This document shows positions 35,858-46,600 of a DNA stretch of 64,000 nt, one piece after another. Every line of letters starts with the position of its first letter. Position 1 is the stretch's first letter. The position numbers were made by a program, and so were the translations under genes. This stretch comes from Acidobacterium sp. S8 (GTDB lineage Bacteria > Acidobacteriota > Terriglobia > Terriglobales > Acidobacteriaceae). The DNA is taken from contig NZ_LMUM01000015.1 of NCBI RefSeq assembly GCF_009765985.1, positions 1 to 64,000 on the forward strand. Reading direction: 5' to 3'. The notes beneath the pieces were generated by a model. That model had not been told where the DNA came from. It worked only from the letters and a program-made list of their open reading frames with translations, and ran no database searches.

Positions 35858-37605
35858 GATACCAGCCTCCCGGATGCAATGTCGTCGTGGGTGATGGCAT
35901 CTTGGTCCGTCGGATTTTCCTGCCACCGTTTATCTGGAATCAGCACGATCAACAGCGCCAGAAGGCTGCTGCCGAAAGGCAGAATTCCCCACATCAGACC
36001 CTGCCAGTGAGGCGGCATCTGCGCCGCGTTCAGCGGAGTTGCCGGCGGTACGCCATCCTTCATCCACACGGCGATCGTATTATCTTCGAGGTCGTCCACG
36101 TGACGCCATCCGGCGAAGGAAAGCAGTGGCTCGTAATAGGGATCCTTGAGGAACACCCACTTCAGCCCGTACTTATCCGCGTGACCTAAGATCGCCGTCA
36201 GCGCATCGGTTCCTTGTTTGCCGAAGTACTTTGAGCTGGTCAGTGCCCCTGCTCCATGCTCGGTCAGCTCTGGAAGCATGCGGCCTGAATTCCACTCACC
36301 ATCGACGCTGCCTGCATCCGTCAATACGGCCAGGCGTGCGATTTTATTGCCGAAGCCGAGCGTGACGTACCGATAGTTGTCGTGCCCGTCGCGGTTCAGC
36401 CATGCGGCCACAGAGTCAACTTGGAAGTTCGACGCGTCAGCCGGGTGATACACGACCCAGGCAACTGACAGTCCACAAGTCAATGTTGCCGCCACACTCA
36501 GTCCAATGACCGCCCGCATGCGGAATCGATCAATCAGTTCAGAAGCCAGCAACCCGACGAAGGGGAGGGCAAGCAGGGTCGCCCAGTAGCTGAATCGCTC
36601 CATGGTCAACACTTCATACGCGCGACCGAGCACAAGATGCCCAACCGGCGTAGTACCGCCGAGACCAACCAGCATCGCAACCCAGAAGCCGAGCAGCAGG
36701 GGCCGCAGCCGCACTGAAATGGCGCCGCGCCAGATGATGAACGGTATGGCGAGTACCAGGGCTCCGTAAGGAATGATGAAGTAGTTCAGCCCCCACTCCG
36801 GACTTAAAATATAGTTAGCGCGGCTGGGATGCGGAATCGGAGTCTGCGTGACCGGATAGTGAATCAGCGCGATCCAGAAAGGCAGCAGCACAAGCGCAAT
36901 TCCGGCACCTACTACGACTGCGATCGAAACAGTGCGAGCGATGAAAGAAGGAGTTGAGGTGGGTTCACCCTCATTACGGTCAATCAACACCAGCGCCAGA
37001 ACCGGCAGGGCAAAAAAGAATGAGCCGAAGAGAAGCGTCGCGTGGTGGGCCGCCGCAGCAGCGACGAAGAGTACGCTGCCCTTCAGGAATGACCGCCAGC
37101 TGCCGTGTCGCACCCAGTCGAAGAGATAGGGAAGAGCATTAAGATAAATCGGAGCGGCCGAGGTCGTTCCAAGCTGGCCTGCGGAATATACCAGAAAGCT
37201 TTCGGAACCGAGAAAAACGCTTGCTAATGCAGCATAGGATGCCGCGCGCGGGCTGACCCACAGAAGCGAGAAGCGGTATACACCAACAACGAGTAGCAGA
37301 ATGGCAGCAAACTGGACCGCCATGTAGGCCATATCCAGGCCCGTAATATGCGAGATCAGAGCCACCCACTGCTGAGGAAGCGGAGGATATGTGGCCTGTG
37401 AAAATCCCGCGTACCATTTTGTGTTCCAGGGATCAAACCAGTGATGAACGTAGTGCGATGCGAAGAAAATATGAAAATTTGTGTCATATGACTTCAAAGG
37501 AAGTTTCATGAGCAGCAAAGGCAGATGTACCGCACATGCAGCCAACATAATGAAAGTCATTGACAATGGTGGGGTAACGGGTGTGGCAGACAAGGTTTTA
37601 CGCAA
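35854..37605 (-). CDS. Large integral membrane protein (PTPS-related / GT-C-like)
   Basis: 583 aa with about 11-12 TM segments and a C-terminal soluble loop (about residues 380-530). The N-terminus L-P-L-K-S-Y-D-T-N-F-H-I-F-F-A-S-H-Y has an acidic residue and His in the first loop, as in GT-C enzymes. Y-S-A-G-Q-L-G-T-T-S-A-A-P-I-Y and the general layout resemble the 6-pyruvoyl-tetrahydropterin-synthase-related membrane family (PF10131), which despite the name is thought to be glycosyltransferase-like. A mannosyl/arabinosyl-type transfer from a polyprenyl donor is possible but unproven. First gene of a minus-strand operon with GTGA and ATGA overlaps to the next genes. Confidence 0.72.
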   Translation of the reverse strand: MRKTLSATPVTPPLSMTFIMLAACAVHLPLLLMKLPLKSYDTNFHIFFASHYVHHWFDPWNTKWYAGFSQATYPPLPQQWVALISHITGLDMAYMAVQFAAILLLVVGVYRFSLLWVSPRAASYAALASVFLGSESFLVYSAGQLGTTSAAPIYLNALPYLFDWVRHGSWRSFLKGSVLFVAAAAAHHATLLFGSFFFALPVLALVLIDRNEGEPTSTPSFIARTVSIAVVVGAGIALVLLPFWIALIHYPVTQTPIPHPSRANYILSPEWGLNYFIIPYGALVLAIPFIIWRGAISVRLRPLLLGFWVAMLVGLGGTTPVGHLVLGRAYEVLTMERFSYWATLLALPFVGLLASELIDRFRMRAVIGLSVAATLTCGLSVAWVVYHPADASNFQVDSVAAWLNRDGHDNYRYVTLGFGNKIARLAVLTDAGSVDGEWNSGRMLPELTEHGAGALTSSKYFGKQGTDALTAILGHADKYGLKWVFLKDPYYEPLLSFAGWRHVDDLEDNTIAVWMKDGVPPATPLNAAQMPPHWQGLMWGILPFGSSLLALLIVLIPDKRWQENPTDQDAITHDDIASGRLVS

Positions 37606-37825
37606 AGTTTTTTATCTCTCGAAAATGCATTGGATTCTATTTCACCCGTATATGGTTGTTTGCAAACCATGCTCAACTGGATAGAGATCACACTTTTGAC
37701 TTCACGATATTGAAAAGTATCTCAATCTATGTGCGGCAATGAAGCCAACACTCTGAGCATTTTTGGAATCAAATGGGCTTGAACTTTGAATATTTGAACA
37801 AGTAAGAAGTTCCACAGGTGAATCG
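37606..37825. other. Divergent promoter region
   Basis: About 220 bp of rather AT-rich sequence between the divergent PTPS-related membrane gene and the TPR/beta-barrel gene. It must hold both promoters. I could not fix -35/-10 pairs with confidence, and no gene is supported. Confidence 0.4.
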
Positions 37826-40800
37826 TTGATTGCAAGGTTTAGCTATTTAAAGGGCGTACTTACGTTCTCCCTTATTGTTGCACTGTCTTGGCCACTCGGA
37901 GCGCAAACTTACCAGGTAGGACCCGACTCAAAGGCAACGCCTAAGAGCTCGGCCGGTCAGGCGCAGCAGCAGCCAGATGGCCAGTCTCTGGGCTGGGGAT
38001 CGAACATTCAAAATGCGCGCCTCGCACGGGCTGCCCAGCTGGCTCTCCAGCGCGGCGACCACGCGCAGGCTGTGGAATATGCTCAGCGCGCCGCACAGGC
38101 AGCTCCAAGCGATCCTCAGCTATGGTTCCTGCTGGGTTACGCGGCTCGGCTCGATAGCAAGACGCAGTTGGCAATCGACGCTTACAATCACGGCCTTCAC
38201 TTGAATCCATCGTCCCTGGAAGGCCTTTCCGGCCTGGCTCAGACCTACAACGTTATGGGCCGCACAGAGGATGCTGAGCGGCTGCTGAAACAGGTGCTTG
38301 CTGCCGATCCGCGGCGCAAGGATGACGCGCTGCTCCTTGGCGACATCTACATGAGGTCCAGCGATTACACTTCCGCCCTCGATTGGCTGGGCAAAGCCGA
38401 GCGAATGGAGCCTTCGGCGCGGTCTGAGTTGTTGATGGCGCTTTCCTATCAGCATCTCAAGCAAATGGACATGGCAAATCGCTACCTGGAACTGGCCAAG
38501 CGCCACGCGCCCGATAATCCGGAAGTACAGCGTTCGCTCGCAGGATATTACCGAGAGACAGGCAATTATTCCGCTGCAATTGCATCGTTGAAGGCGATCA
38601 AAAATCCCAAGCCGGACGTTACGGCAGAACTCGCGTATACCTATCAGCTCGATGGCAAACTGGACCAGGCTGCTGCAATTTATGCGCAGGCCGCAAATGC
38701 GATGCCGCGTGATCTAGGCCTCCAGCTTTCTGCCGCGCAAGCAGCTGTTGCAGCAGGGTCGATCGATCATGCTGATTCTTTCCTGAAACGCGCGGAAGTA
38801 ATCGATGCTGATTACTATCGTTTGCACGCGATTCGCGGACAGATTGCCCAAATCCAGGAACGCGATCCTGACGCCGTTCGCGAATACAGCGTTGCCATTG
38901 CTCACCTACCGGCTTCGCCGGTCGAAGGGCAGCTCTACGGTATTCAGCTGCACATGGATTTAATGCAGCTTTACAAGAATCTCAACGAGACCAATGAGGC
39001 GCAGCAAAACCTCGAAATCGCCAAAACTGAAATCGGAAAAATAGACGATCGCGGACCGGGAAGAGGACAGTTCCTCCGTCTTCGCGCTCTCATCAAAATG
39101 AACGATGGTCAGCTCGATAGCGCATTGAGTGATATGAATGAAGCTCTCGCGCTCAATTCCGGCGATCTCAACAATCTGCAGCTCGATGGCGATTTGCTGA
39201 TGAAGATGGGCCGCACGGAGCAGGCAATCTCGGCTTACAAACAGATTCTTACAGCAGACAAGAACAACCGCTTCGCTCTTACTTCACTCGGCTATGCTTC
39301 ACGCGCCGCGGGTCGTGACGAGGATGCTATAAAATATTTCCAGCAACTCGCCAGAGCCTATCCTACGCTATACGTCCCCTACCTTGCTCTTGGAGATATG
39401 TACACCGCACATCGGGAGTTTGCGAAAGCTGAAGCCCTCTATAAAAAGAGCTTTGCACTGGCTCCCAAAAACGTAGCCATCGTCACCGGCGGGATGAATG
39501 CCGCAATCGAAGCGCATAATACCGATCTCGCTGGAGTGTGGTTAGGCCGCTCGACTGATGACATGCAGCACGATCCGCACTTCATGCGTGAAAAGGAAAG
39601 ATATCTCCGGTTCAAGGGCAACTACGAAGAATCTGCAAAGATCGGCAGGGAAGCCATTCAAGCATTGCCTAAAGACCGCGATGTTGTGGTCTATCTCGGG
39701 TACGATCTCCTGAATCTGAATCAGTACGATGAGTTGCTGACCCTTACAGATAAATACAGGAATGTCTTTCCACAGGAACCCGATATTCCTCTCCTCGCCG
39801 GCTACGTGCACAAGCACCAGGGCGAGTCCGAATTGGCGAAGCAAGACTTCACAGAAGCACTGAATCGCGATCCCAATGTCGTGACCGCGTATGTCAACCG
39901 TGGCTATATGCTGAACGATTTGCATCAGCCTGCGGATGCAGCTTCAGACTTCGAAGCGGCAATCAAGCGCGAGCCGAAAAACGGCGAAGCGCATCTTGGA
40001 CTCGCATATGCGAACCTCGATATGCATAAATCGCAAGCTGCGGTGAAGGAATCCGAGCTAGCCGAGGCGGAGATGGGCGATTCGCTGCCTCTCCATCTGA
40101 TTCGCGCAACGGCATATGCCCGCGAAGGTATGCTATCCAAGGCTGCGGACGAATATCAGGTGGCCTTGAAATTCTCGCCGCACGATGGTTCGCTTTATCT
40201 GGCCCTGGCGGGAGTGCACTACTCGCAGCGCGAATATCATCAGTCCATCGACGATCTTCAGACGGCGCAGAGGCTCTTGCCTGACGATCCTAAGATCTAC
40301 GCTCTGCTTGCGCGTTCCTATGCGGAGTTGCCGGACAAAGACCAGACGCTCCACTATGTCGAGCTCGCCGAGCAGCATGCGCAGCCTGACGCGAAAGATC
40401 CCGACTCGCGGCCGAGTGCCATCTACATCTCTACCGGCCAGGCTCTAAGCACCGTTGGAGATCAGCATGGAGCGATGGATCGCTTCAGCAAGGCACTCAC
40501 TGCAGCAGGCAGCAACCGCGTCGGCGTGCGTCTTGCGATTGCGCAGTTAATGGCTATGCAGGGCAATGCCGACGATGCGAAACGACAGATCGCGCTCGCA
40601 CAGATGGAAGCTCAGACGGGAGACACGTCAGCCCCCTCGGCTGATCAATATATTGCAGCGGCGGATGTATTCCGCAGTCTGCACGAATACGACTTGTCTC
40701 AAAACTATCTTGATCGAGCCCAGGCCGCAGGCGCTCCCGATGCCTCCGTAAGAATCGGCATGGCAAATAACTATCTCGCAGTCGGCGACACCGCCAGGGC

Positions 40801-42052
40801 TAAAGGTGAGCTCGCTGCAATTCCTGATAACGATGAGAGCGCAGAGAGTTACCAGTACCTGATGGCAAAGGCAAACATCTTTCGCCAGGAACATCAGGGA
40901 GCGCAGGCGTTGACTGCTTTCGCCGAGGCAACCAACGCCGCGGGCGAGGATCAATCTGCTGAGCAGAACCTGCTCTCCGCGGGTGCAGACGAGGGATTGC
41001 GTATCAATCCGACCCTCAGCGTGCTCACCAACTTCTCCATCGATCCAATCTACGAAGATACGACAGTGTATGTTCTGGACTCCAAGCTCGATGCCCCGAC
41101 GCCAATCGCAAGCAATGAAAGCAGCCTGCTTCCACCGCCGCGCTCGTCGCTGCAAACACAGTGGACAGGCGCCTATCACCTTCATCTCGGCGAAATGGCT
41201 CCCGCTGCGGGTGGCTTCGTTCAGATTCGACATGCAAACGGTCAGATCTCGGTACCGAGCACGAATACCATCGTGAATCGAAGCACGACCGACTATACGT
41301 TCAACTTCGGCGTAAGTCCCACGGTTCACTTCGGATCGAATGTGCTGACCTTCAATCCCGGCATTCAGGGAACAATTCGCAGGGACTCGGAATCACCTGT
41401 CGAGATGGATCAGAATCTTCTGCGCGAGTTTGTATATGCAAGCACCAGCTCATTCTTCAATGCAGTCTCTGTCAGCGGATATTTCATTCATGAATCAGGC
41501 CCCTTTACGGAAAGCGATCAGCACTCGCAGGCGTTGACAGGTGCGGTTGATTTTCGCGTGGGTTCGCCCTGGGGTAAAACGGCTCTTGTGACCGGCTGGG
41601 GTGCGAATCATCAGGAATACTCGCCGCAGAATTATAAGAACTACTACACCTCGTCTTACATCGGTCTTGAACGCAGGTTCGGAGATCGGCTGAATGTGCG
41701 GGCTGTGGCGGAAGATTTGCGCGCATGGCGCGTCTTCGGAGATAACTCCGCTATTGCGCAGAACCTCCGCCCAAGCGGTACCGTTGATTTCACTCCATCC
41801 CGCAGTTGGGACGTGCAGGGCAGCTTCGCTTACTCGAGCACGCGAGGGTTCCACGTATACGACGCAATGCAGAGCGGGTTTTCAGTCTCGTATGCAAGAC
41901 CGTTCCATCGCAAATTTAACGCTGAAGATGGGGAAGTATCCCTTCAATATCCCATTCGTTTCTCGGCAGGCATGCAAGACGAGAGCTTCTTCAATTTTCC
42001 CGGAGCACATAGCCAGCAATTCCGGCCATACGTAAGCATTACGTTGTTTTAA
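37826..42052 (+). CDS. Giant TPR protein with C-terminal outer-membrane beta-barrel (BcsC/PgaA-like)
   Basis: 1408 aa with a TTG start (AGGTG 5 nt before). Signal peptide: LTFSLIVALSWPLGAQ. Residues about 60-1030 are some two dozen TPR-type helical repeats (for example Q-L-W-F-L-L-G-Y-A-A-R-L, A-I-S-A-Y-K-Q-I-L). From about residue 1055 the sequence becomes beta-rich with alternating aromatic/polar strands (W-T-G-A-Y-H-L-H-L-G, Y-T-F-N-F-G-V-S-P-T-V-H-F-G, Y-V-S-I-T-L-F) and ends in Phe, the outer-membrane insertion signal. This architecture is that of BcsC and PgaA/PelB-type exporters, which pass a polymer through a periplasmic TPR scaffold and a 16-strand barrel. A synthase partner is not obvious nearby. 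The next gene (22 nt later) is a glycosyltransferase. Confidence 0.85.
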   Translation: MIARFSYLKGVLTFSLIVALSWPLGAQTYQVGPDSKATPKSSAGQAQQQPDGQSLGWGSNIQNARLARAAQLALQRGDHAQAVEYAQRAAQAAPSDPQLWFLLGYAARLDSKTQLAIDAYNHGLHLNPSSLEGLSGLAQTYNVMGRTEDAERLLKQVLAADPRRKDDALLLGDIYMRSSDYTSALDWLGKAERMEPSARSELLMALSYQHLKQMDMANRYLELAKRHAPDNPEVQRSLAGYYRETGNYSAAIASLKAIKNPKPDVTAELAYTYQLDGKLDQAAAIYAQAANAMPRDLGLQLSAAQAAVAAGSIDHADSFLKRAEVIDADYYRLHAIRGQIAQIQERDPDAVREYSVAIAHLPASPVEGQLYGIQLHMDLMQLYKNLNETNEAQQNLEIAKTEIGKIDDRGPGRGQFLRLRALIKMNDGQLDSALSDMNEALALNSGDLNNLQLDGDLLMKMGRTEQAISAYKQILTADKNNRFALTSLGYASRAAGRDEDAIKYFQQLARAYPTLYVPYLALGDMYTAHREFAKAEALYKKSFALAPKNVAIVTGGMNAAIEAHNTDLAGVWLGRSTDDMQHDPHFMREKERYLRFKGNYEESAKIGREAIQALPKDRDVVVYLGYDLLNLNQYDELLTLTDKYRNVFPQEPDIPLLAGYVHKHQGESELAKQDFTEALNRDPNVVTAYVNRGYMLNDLHQPADAASDFEAAIKREPKNGEAHLGLAYANLDMHKSQAAVKESELAEAEMGDSLPLHLIRATAYAREGMLSKAADEYQVALKFSPHDGSLYLALAGVHYSQREYHQSIDDLQTAQRLLPDDPKIYALLARSYAELPDKDQTLHYVELAEQHAQPDAKDPDSRPSAIYISTGQALSTVGDQHGAMDRFSKALTAAGSNRVGVRLAIAQLMAMQGNADDAKRQIALAQMEAQTGDTSAPSADQYIAAADVFRSLHEYDLSQNYLDRAQAAGAPDASVRIGMANNYLAVGDTARAKGELAAIPDNDESAESYQYLMAKANIFRQEHQGAQALTAFAEATNAAGEDQSAEQNLLSAGADEGLRINPTLSVLTNFSIDPIYEDTTVYVLDSKLDAPTPIASNESSLLPPPRSSLQTQWTGAYHLHLGEMAPAAGGFVQIRHANGQISVPSTNTIVNRSTTDYTFNFGVSPTVHFGSNVLTFNPGIQGTIRRDSESPVEMDQNLLREFVYASTSSFFNAVSVSGYFIHESGPFTESDQHSQALTGAVDFRVGSPWGKTALVTGWGANHQEYSPQNYKNYYTSSYIGLERRFGDRLNVRAVAEDLRAWRVFGDNSAIAQNLRPSGTVDFTPSRSWDVQGSFAYSSTRGFHVYDAMQSGFSVSYARPFHRKFNAEDGEVSLQYPIRFSAGMQDESFFNFPGAHSQQFRPYVSITLF

Positions 42053-42074
42053 GACTTCTGAGAGCAGGGGCCTG

Positions 42075-43541
42075 ATGAAAATCTGTTTAGTTGCGACATT
42101 CCCCCCCAGTGGACGCCAGTTAAATGAATACGCGCTACATATCGCGCGGGAATTGCAAAACAATCCCGATGTGAGCCTGACCATTCTTGCCGATGAATTG
42201 ACGGATTATGAATTCGCCACGGATGGCAACGGCCAATCGATCAATGCTAAGGAACAACCTGAGTTGCCCGGGTTCAATGTCATCCGTTGCTGGAAGTTCA
42301 ACAGCCTGGCTACACCCATGCGGCTGTTAAACACCATTCGCGAGTTAAAGCCAGATATTGTGTGGTTCAATCTCGTTTTTTCCAGCTTCGCGACGCCCGA
42401 TAATCCGCTGGCTGCGTTTGCGGGTCTTTCAGCGCCCGCACTTACACGTTCTTCCGGCTTCTACACGCACGTCACTTTGCATCACATTATCGAGCATATC
42501 GATTTTGCGGCAGCCGGTGTACGCAGAGAGAAACTCTATCGCATGGGAACGAACGTGGCTACCAAAGCCCTGTTGAAGGCGAATTCCGTTTCTGTCCTGC
42601 TGTCCGGGTATCGCCGCACGCTCATGGAAAAGTATGCAGCACAAAACGTCCTGCTGGGAACTCATGGAACGCTGACATCCGTTCCGACACCTCCGGACTT
42701 CTCCAAGCGTGGCAATCCTGAAGTTCGCATCCTGGCAATCGGACATTGGGGAACTTATAAGCGTCTGGAAACGCTGATGGAGGCCTTTCCTGCCGTTCTG
42801 GAAGCGGTTCCGAATGCGAAACTCATCATCGCCGGCGCCAATCATCACACTAAGGCTGGCTATTGGGAATCGATACGCGAAGCACAGCCCGCACATCTGC
42901 CCATTGAATTCCGCGGCTATGTTCCCGAAGACGATATTCCAGAGCTGATGCAGTCTACATCGCTTCTCGTTCTGCCATACGATTCTGCAACCGGCTCCAG
43001 CGGACCGGCCCATCAGGCCTGCGAATATGGAATACCAGTCGTCTCTGCCGATCTCCACGACTTCCGTGAGATGGCGGAGGACGAACACATGTCGATCCGC
43101 TTCTATAAGAAAGGTGACTCCGAAGATCTGGCCAGCCAGATGATTTCCATCTTGAATTCGGCGGAAACTCTGTGGCAAATGTCGGAACAGAACTACGCTG
43201 CTGGAATACAGATGACGATGGCCAGTGTTGTCAGAAATTATCTTCGCTGGTTTGAACTTAATAAATACAAGCGATCCATTGGACGTCACGGCTCGCTTCG
43301 GCGTCGTGGACGCCATTGGTTTCGTTCCCGTTCTACAAAGTGGCAAGACTCTTTGCATGAAGGACGCAACTCCCAAGACAAAGATGGCGCAGGAGCGCAC
43401 TTTGAATTGGAAGTTGCCGACACAATGACACCAGCGCTGGAATCGGCACTCCTCCATGCCCGGCTTGGAAATCAAGCTGATGTAGAACGTCCTGCTGGCG
43501 ATGGCTACAAGACAAATCCGGTACTCGAAACAGATTTTTAA
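42075..43541 (+). CDS. Glycosyltransferase family 4 with unusual C-terminal tail
   Basis: 488 aa. The GT-B core ends at about residue 400. The acceptor half starts MKICLVATFPPSGRQLNEYALHIARELQ. The donor half has VRILAIGHWGTYKRLETLMEAFP, LIIAGANHHTKAGYWESI, and LLVLPYDSATGSSGPAHQACEYGIPVVSAD, a variant of the EX7E region in which the first Glu is Asp/Ser. The last 85 or so residues are basic then polar and low in complexity (R-R-R-G-R-H-W-F-R-S-R-S) and not part of the GT fold. A 348-aa frame on the opposite strand is a shadow. The gene follows the beta-barrel exporter closely and is probably cotranscribed. Confidence 0.85.
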   Translation: MKICLVATFPPSGRQLNEYALHIARELQNNPDVSLTILADELTDYEFATDGNGQSINAKEQPELPGFNVIRCWKFNSLATPMRLLNTIRELKPDIVWFNLVFSSFATPDNPLAAFAGLSAPALTRSSGFYTHVTLHHIIEHIDFAAAGVRREKLYRMGTNVATKALLKANSVSVLLSGYRRTLMEKYAAQNVLLGTHGTLTSVPTPPDFSKRGNPEVRILAIGHWGTYKRLETLMEAFPAVLEAVPNAKLIIAGANHHTKAGYWESIREAQPAHLPIEFRGYVPEDDIPELMQSTSLLVLPYDSATGSSGPAHQACEYGIPVVSADLHDFREMAEDEHMSIRFYKKGDSEDLASQMISILNSAETLWQMSEQNYAAGIQMTMASVVRNYLRWFELNKYKRSIGRHGSLRRRGRHWFRSRSTKWQDSLHEGRNSQDKDGAGAHFELEVADTMTPALESALLHARLGNQADVERPAGDGYKTNPVLETDF

Positions 43542-43546
43542 TTTTT

Positions 43547-43564
43547 GGGCGAAATTGCCCTTTT
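43547..43564 (+). terminator. Weak hairpin terminator
   Basis: A short GGGC-6-GCCC hairpin followed by TTTT lies just after the glycosyltransferase stop. The stem is only 4 bp, so support is modest. Confidence 0.35.
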
Positions 43565-43653
43565 ACTTTGGATTCGCTCTGCCTGAAGATGAGCAGCTTT
43601 AACCGTAAAACTACGCGATAGCTGCGTGCGTGAATGTGAGAAGGAGAACACCC

Positions 43654-46600
43654 TTGACGACCTTATTCTTTCCCCGATCTATTAGCCGATTTCGTACCTC
43701 AGTGTCTTTGGTCGCGGCGCTTTTGTTCGGTGTTGTGCTAGTAGGATGTGGCACTGACCATCAAGAGGGAGTGACTCCGCCATCTGCGCCCACTGTCAGT
43801 ATCACTTCCAGTGCCACTACGATAGCGCCTGGACAGTCGGCGACTTTATCGGTAACAGCTACGAATGCATCGCAGGTCGTCGTCGCCGGAACCGATGGCA
43901 GCTCCTATACGCTGCCGGCCAACGGGGGATCACAGGTCGTCACGCCCACTGCCACGACGACCTATACGGCAACGGCAAGCGGTAACGGAATGTCAGCCAC
44001 CGCGCTTACGAAAATTACGATCTCAGCGTCGCCCGCCCCAACGGTTGCAATCACGGCTAGTCCCGCCAGCATTGCACCCGGAGATTCTTCCGTTTTAACC
44101 GTGACGGCAGCAAACGCCACGCAGGTGACGATCTCTGGATCGGACGGTTCCTCATACAGTCTGCCTGCAACTGGCGGCACGCAATCTGTCACACCCACGG
44201 CAACCGCTACTTATACTGCAACTGCTACGGGAGCAGGTGGAAGTACCACGGCAACTGCTACCGTAACCGTTACTGCGACCCCTCCTCCTGGAACTCCAAC
44301 AGTCACCATTACACCGAGTCCAACAGCGGTCACGCCTGGCCAATCGTCTACGCTCACCGTAACTGCAACCAACTCCACGCAAGTCACAATCGCCGGTTCC
44401 GATGGCAGTTCCTATACTCTTCAACCGACTGGCGGCACGCAATTGGTGACGCCGATGACGACGACTACCTATACCGCGACAGCAACCGGCGCGGGTGGAA
44501 CCGTTACGGCAAAAGCCACAGTTACAGTCACGCCGAATCCACCCCCTACCGTTATTATTTCGGCGAATCCCACTGCCATCACGCAGGGAAGCTCATCGCT
44601 TCTTACTGTCACTGCTACCAATGCAACGCAGGTGACGATTACCGGTTCGGATAAGAGCTCCTACACGCTGCCAGGAACCGGCGGAGCACAGCCGGTTTCA
44701 CCCGCAGCGACAACGACCTATACCGCCACCGCGACCGGACCGGGTGGAACCATTACTGCTACCGCTACGGTTACTGTTACGCCCAATCCAATTCCAACGG
44801 TCACAATGACCGCTAGCCCGGCGTCAGTCACGGCAGGGAACTCATCCACACTGACAGTTAGTTCTGCCAATGCTACGACGGTGACGATTACAGGCAATGA
44901 TGGCAGCAGCTATACTCTGGCTTCTGCAAACGGCGCTCAGGCGGTGACACCGGCAAAAACAACGACTTATACAGCGACTGCCACTGGTCCAGGCGGATCA
45001 GCCAACGCTACAGCGACAGTCACTGTAACGCCCGACCCGATTCCGACTGTGAATATCACAGCTAACCCGACGACGATTATCGCGGGCAATACCTCTACCC
45101 TTACCATCACCGCTACGAATGCCACTCAGGTGACTGTAGCCGGTTCCGATGGAACCTCCTATAGCATCCCCACGAGCGGAGGATCGCAACCAGTCACGCC
45201 GGCAAAGACCACTATCTATACCGCTACCGCAACCGGCGCTGGAGGAAGTGTCACAAACAGCACGACTGTGACCGTTACGCCTGCTGGCACCGTTCAGTCG
45301 ATTGATCACGTCGTCTTCATGCTCCAGGAAAACCATACCTTTGATAATTACTTCGGTATGCTCAATCCCTATCGCAAATCCAACAACTACTACAAAGGCG
45401 ATGACGGCAAGGAATACGACGTAGATGGTATCGATGACAAACTGACCACAATAAGCAATGTCAACGATGAAGGCACATCCTATGCGCTCTTCAAGTTGAA
45501 GAGCACCTGCGTCGATGACATGAGCTCAGACTGGTTAGCCAGCTTTGGAGATGTAAACCGCTATAACTTCCTGACCGACCGCCCGATCGTCATGGATGGC
45601 TTCGTGCATAACGCTGAAGGCTATGCCACGAGCTGCAAGAATTCGACCTCATGCTCGGGTACTTTCACTGATACTGCAGGCCAGCGCTCGATGGGCTATT
45701 ACGATGAAGGCTACTTGAACTACTACTACTACATGGCCTCGCAGTTCGCCCTCTCAGATCGTTGGTTCTCACCCATCGCCAGCAAGAGCATTGATAACCG
45801 CATTGCAACGTTTACCGGAGGTACCACCCAGGGATTGGTAAAAGATCCGGGAGGCGACGACCACCTGACCAGCCAACTTGCCATCACCACCATCTTCGAG
45901 AAATTGGATAACGCGAAAGTGTCCTGGAAGATTTATTACACGGTCACGCAGGGCTTCTGTCTCGACCAGGATGACTGCACAGGTGGTCCGAGCGCCAGAT
46001 ATCCCGCAACTGACTTCTCGAATCTCTCTTATTCATATCAATACCTGCACGAAAACACTCCAGATCAGCCGTGCGTGGCGCCGACCGTACCTTCGAGCGC
46101 AGTGGGAGACGATACGAATTCTTTCTGCATCGATACGGATCACATAGCGCCACTATCGCAGTACTACAGCGATGTGAATAACGGAACATTGCCTAGCTTC
46201 GCTTTCATTGAAGCAGGCTATGGAAATAACGACGAGCATCCCGGCTCCGGGCAATCCGTACTCATGGGACAAGCGCAGGTGGCGAATATAGTGAATACCT
46301 TCATGAAGAGTCCTTCATGGAAGGATTCTGTTTTCTTCCTCAGCTACGATGAAGGCGGTGGTCCGTACGAACACGTACCGCCGGTCCCTAACCATTCCAA
46401 CGACAACACCAGTGCTTCGCTCGGAACGATTCCGGATATCTCGGGAATTACGGTAAGTCCGGATACCTACAAACCGTGTATTCCAACCGGAGCAGCCGAC
46501 GACCCTTCCAGGACGCACTGCGACCTATCAGCCATCGACCCGGGAGCCAACTCAGGCGATGCAGCAGCGCAACAGGGCTTCGCCGCGCAACTCGGCTTCC

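Noticed and set aside
40628-41329. 233-aa minus-strand frame inside the TPR/barrel gene
   Set aside because: Antisense of the conserved TPR/barrel coding sequence, with no domain.
42429-43475. 348-aa minus-strand open frame opposite the GT4 gene
   Set aside because: Cys/Arg/Phe-rich shadow without any domain. The plus-strand frame has a full GT-B core.
43789-45290. VNTR or mobile repeat
   Set aside because: The period is explained by tandem Ig-like domains with diverged codons.
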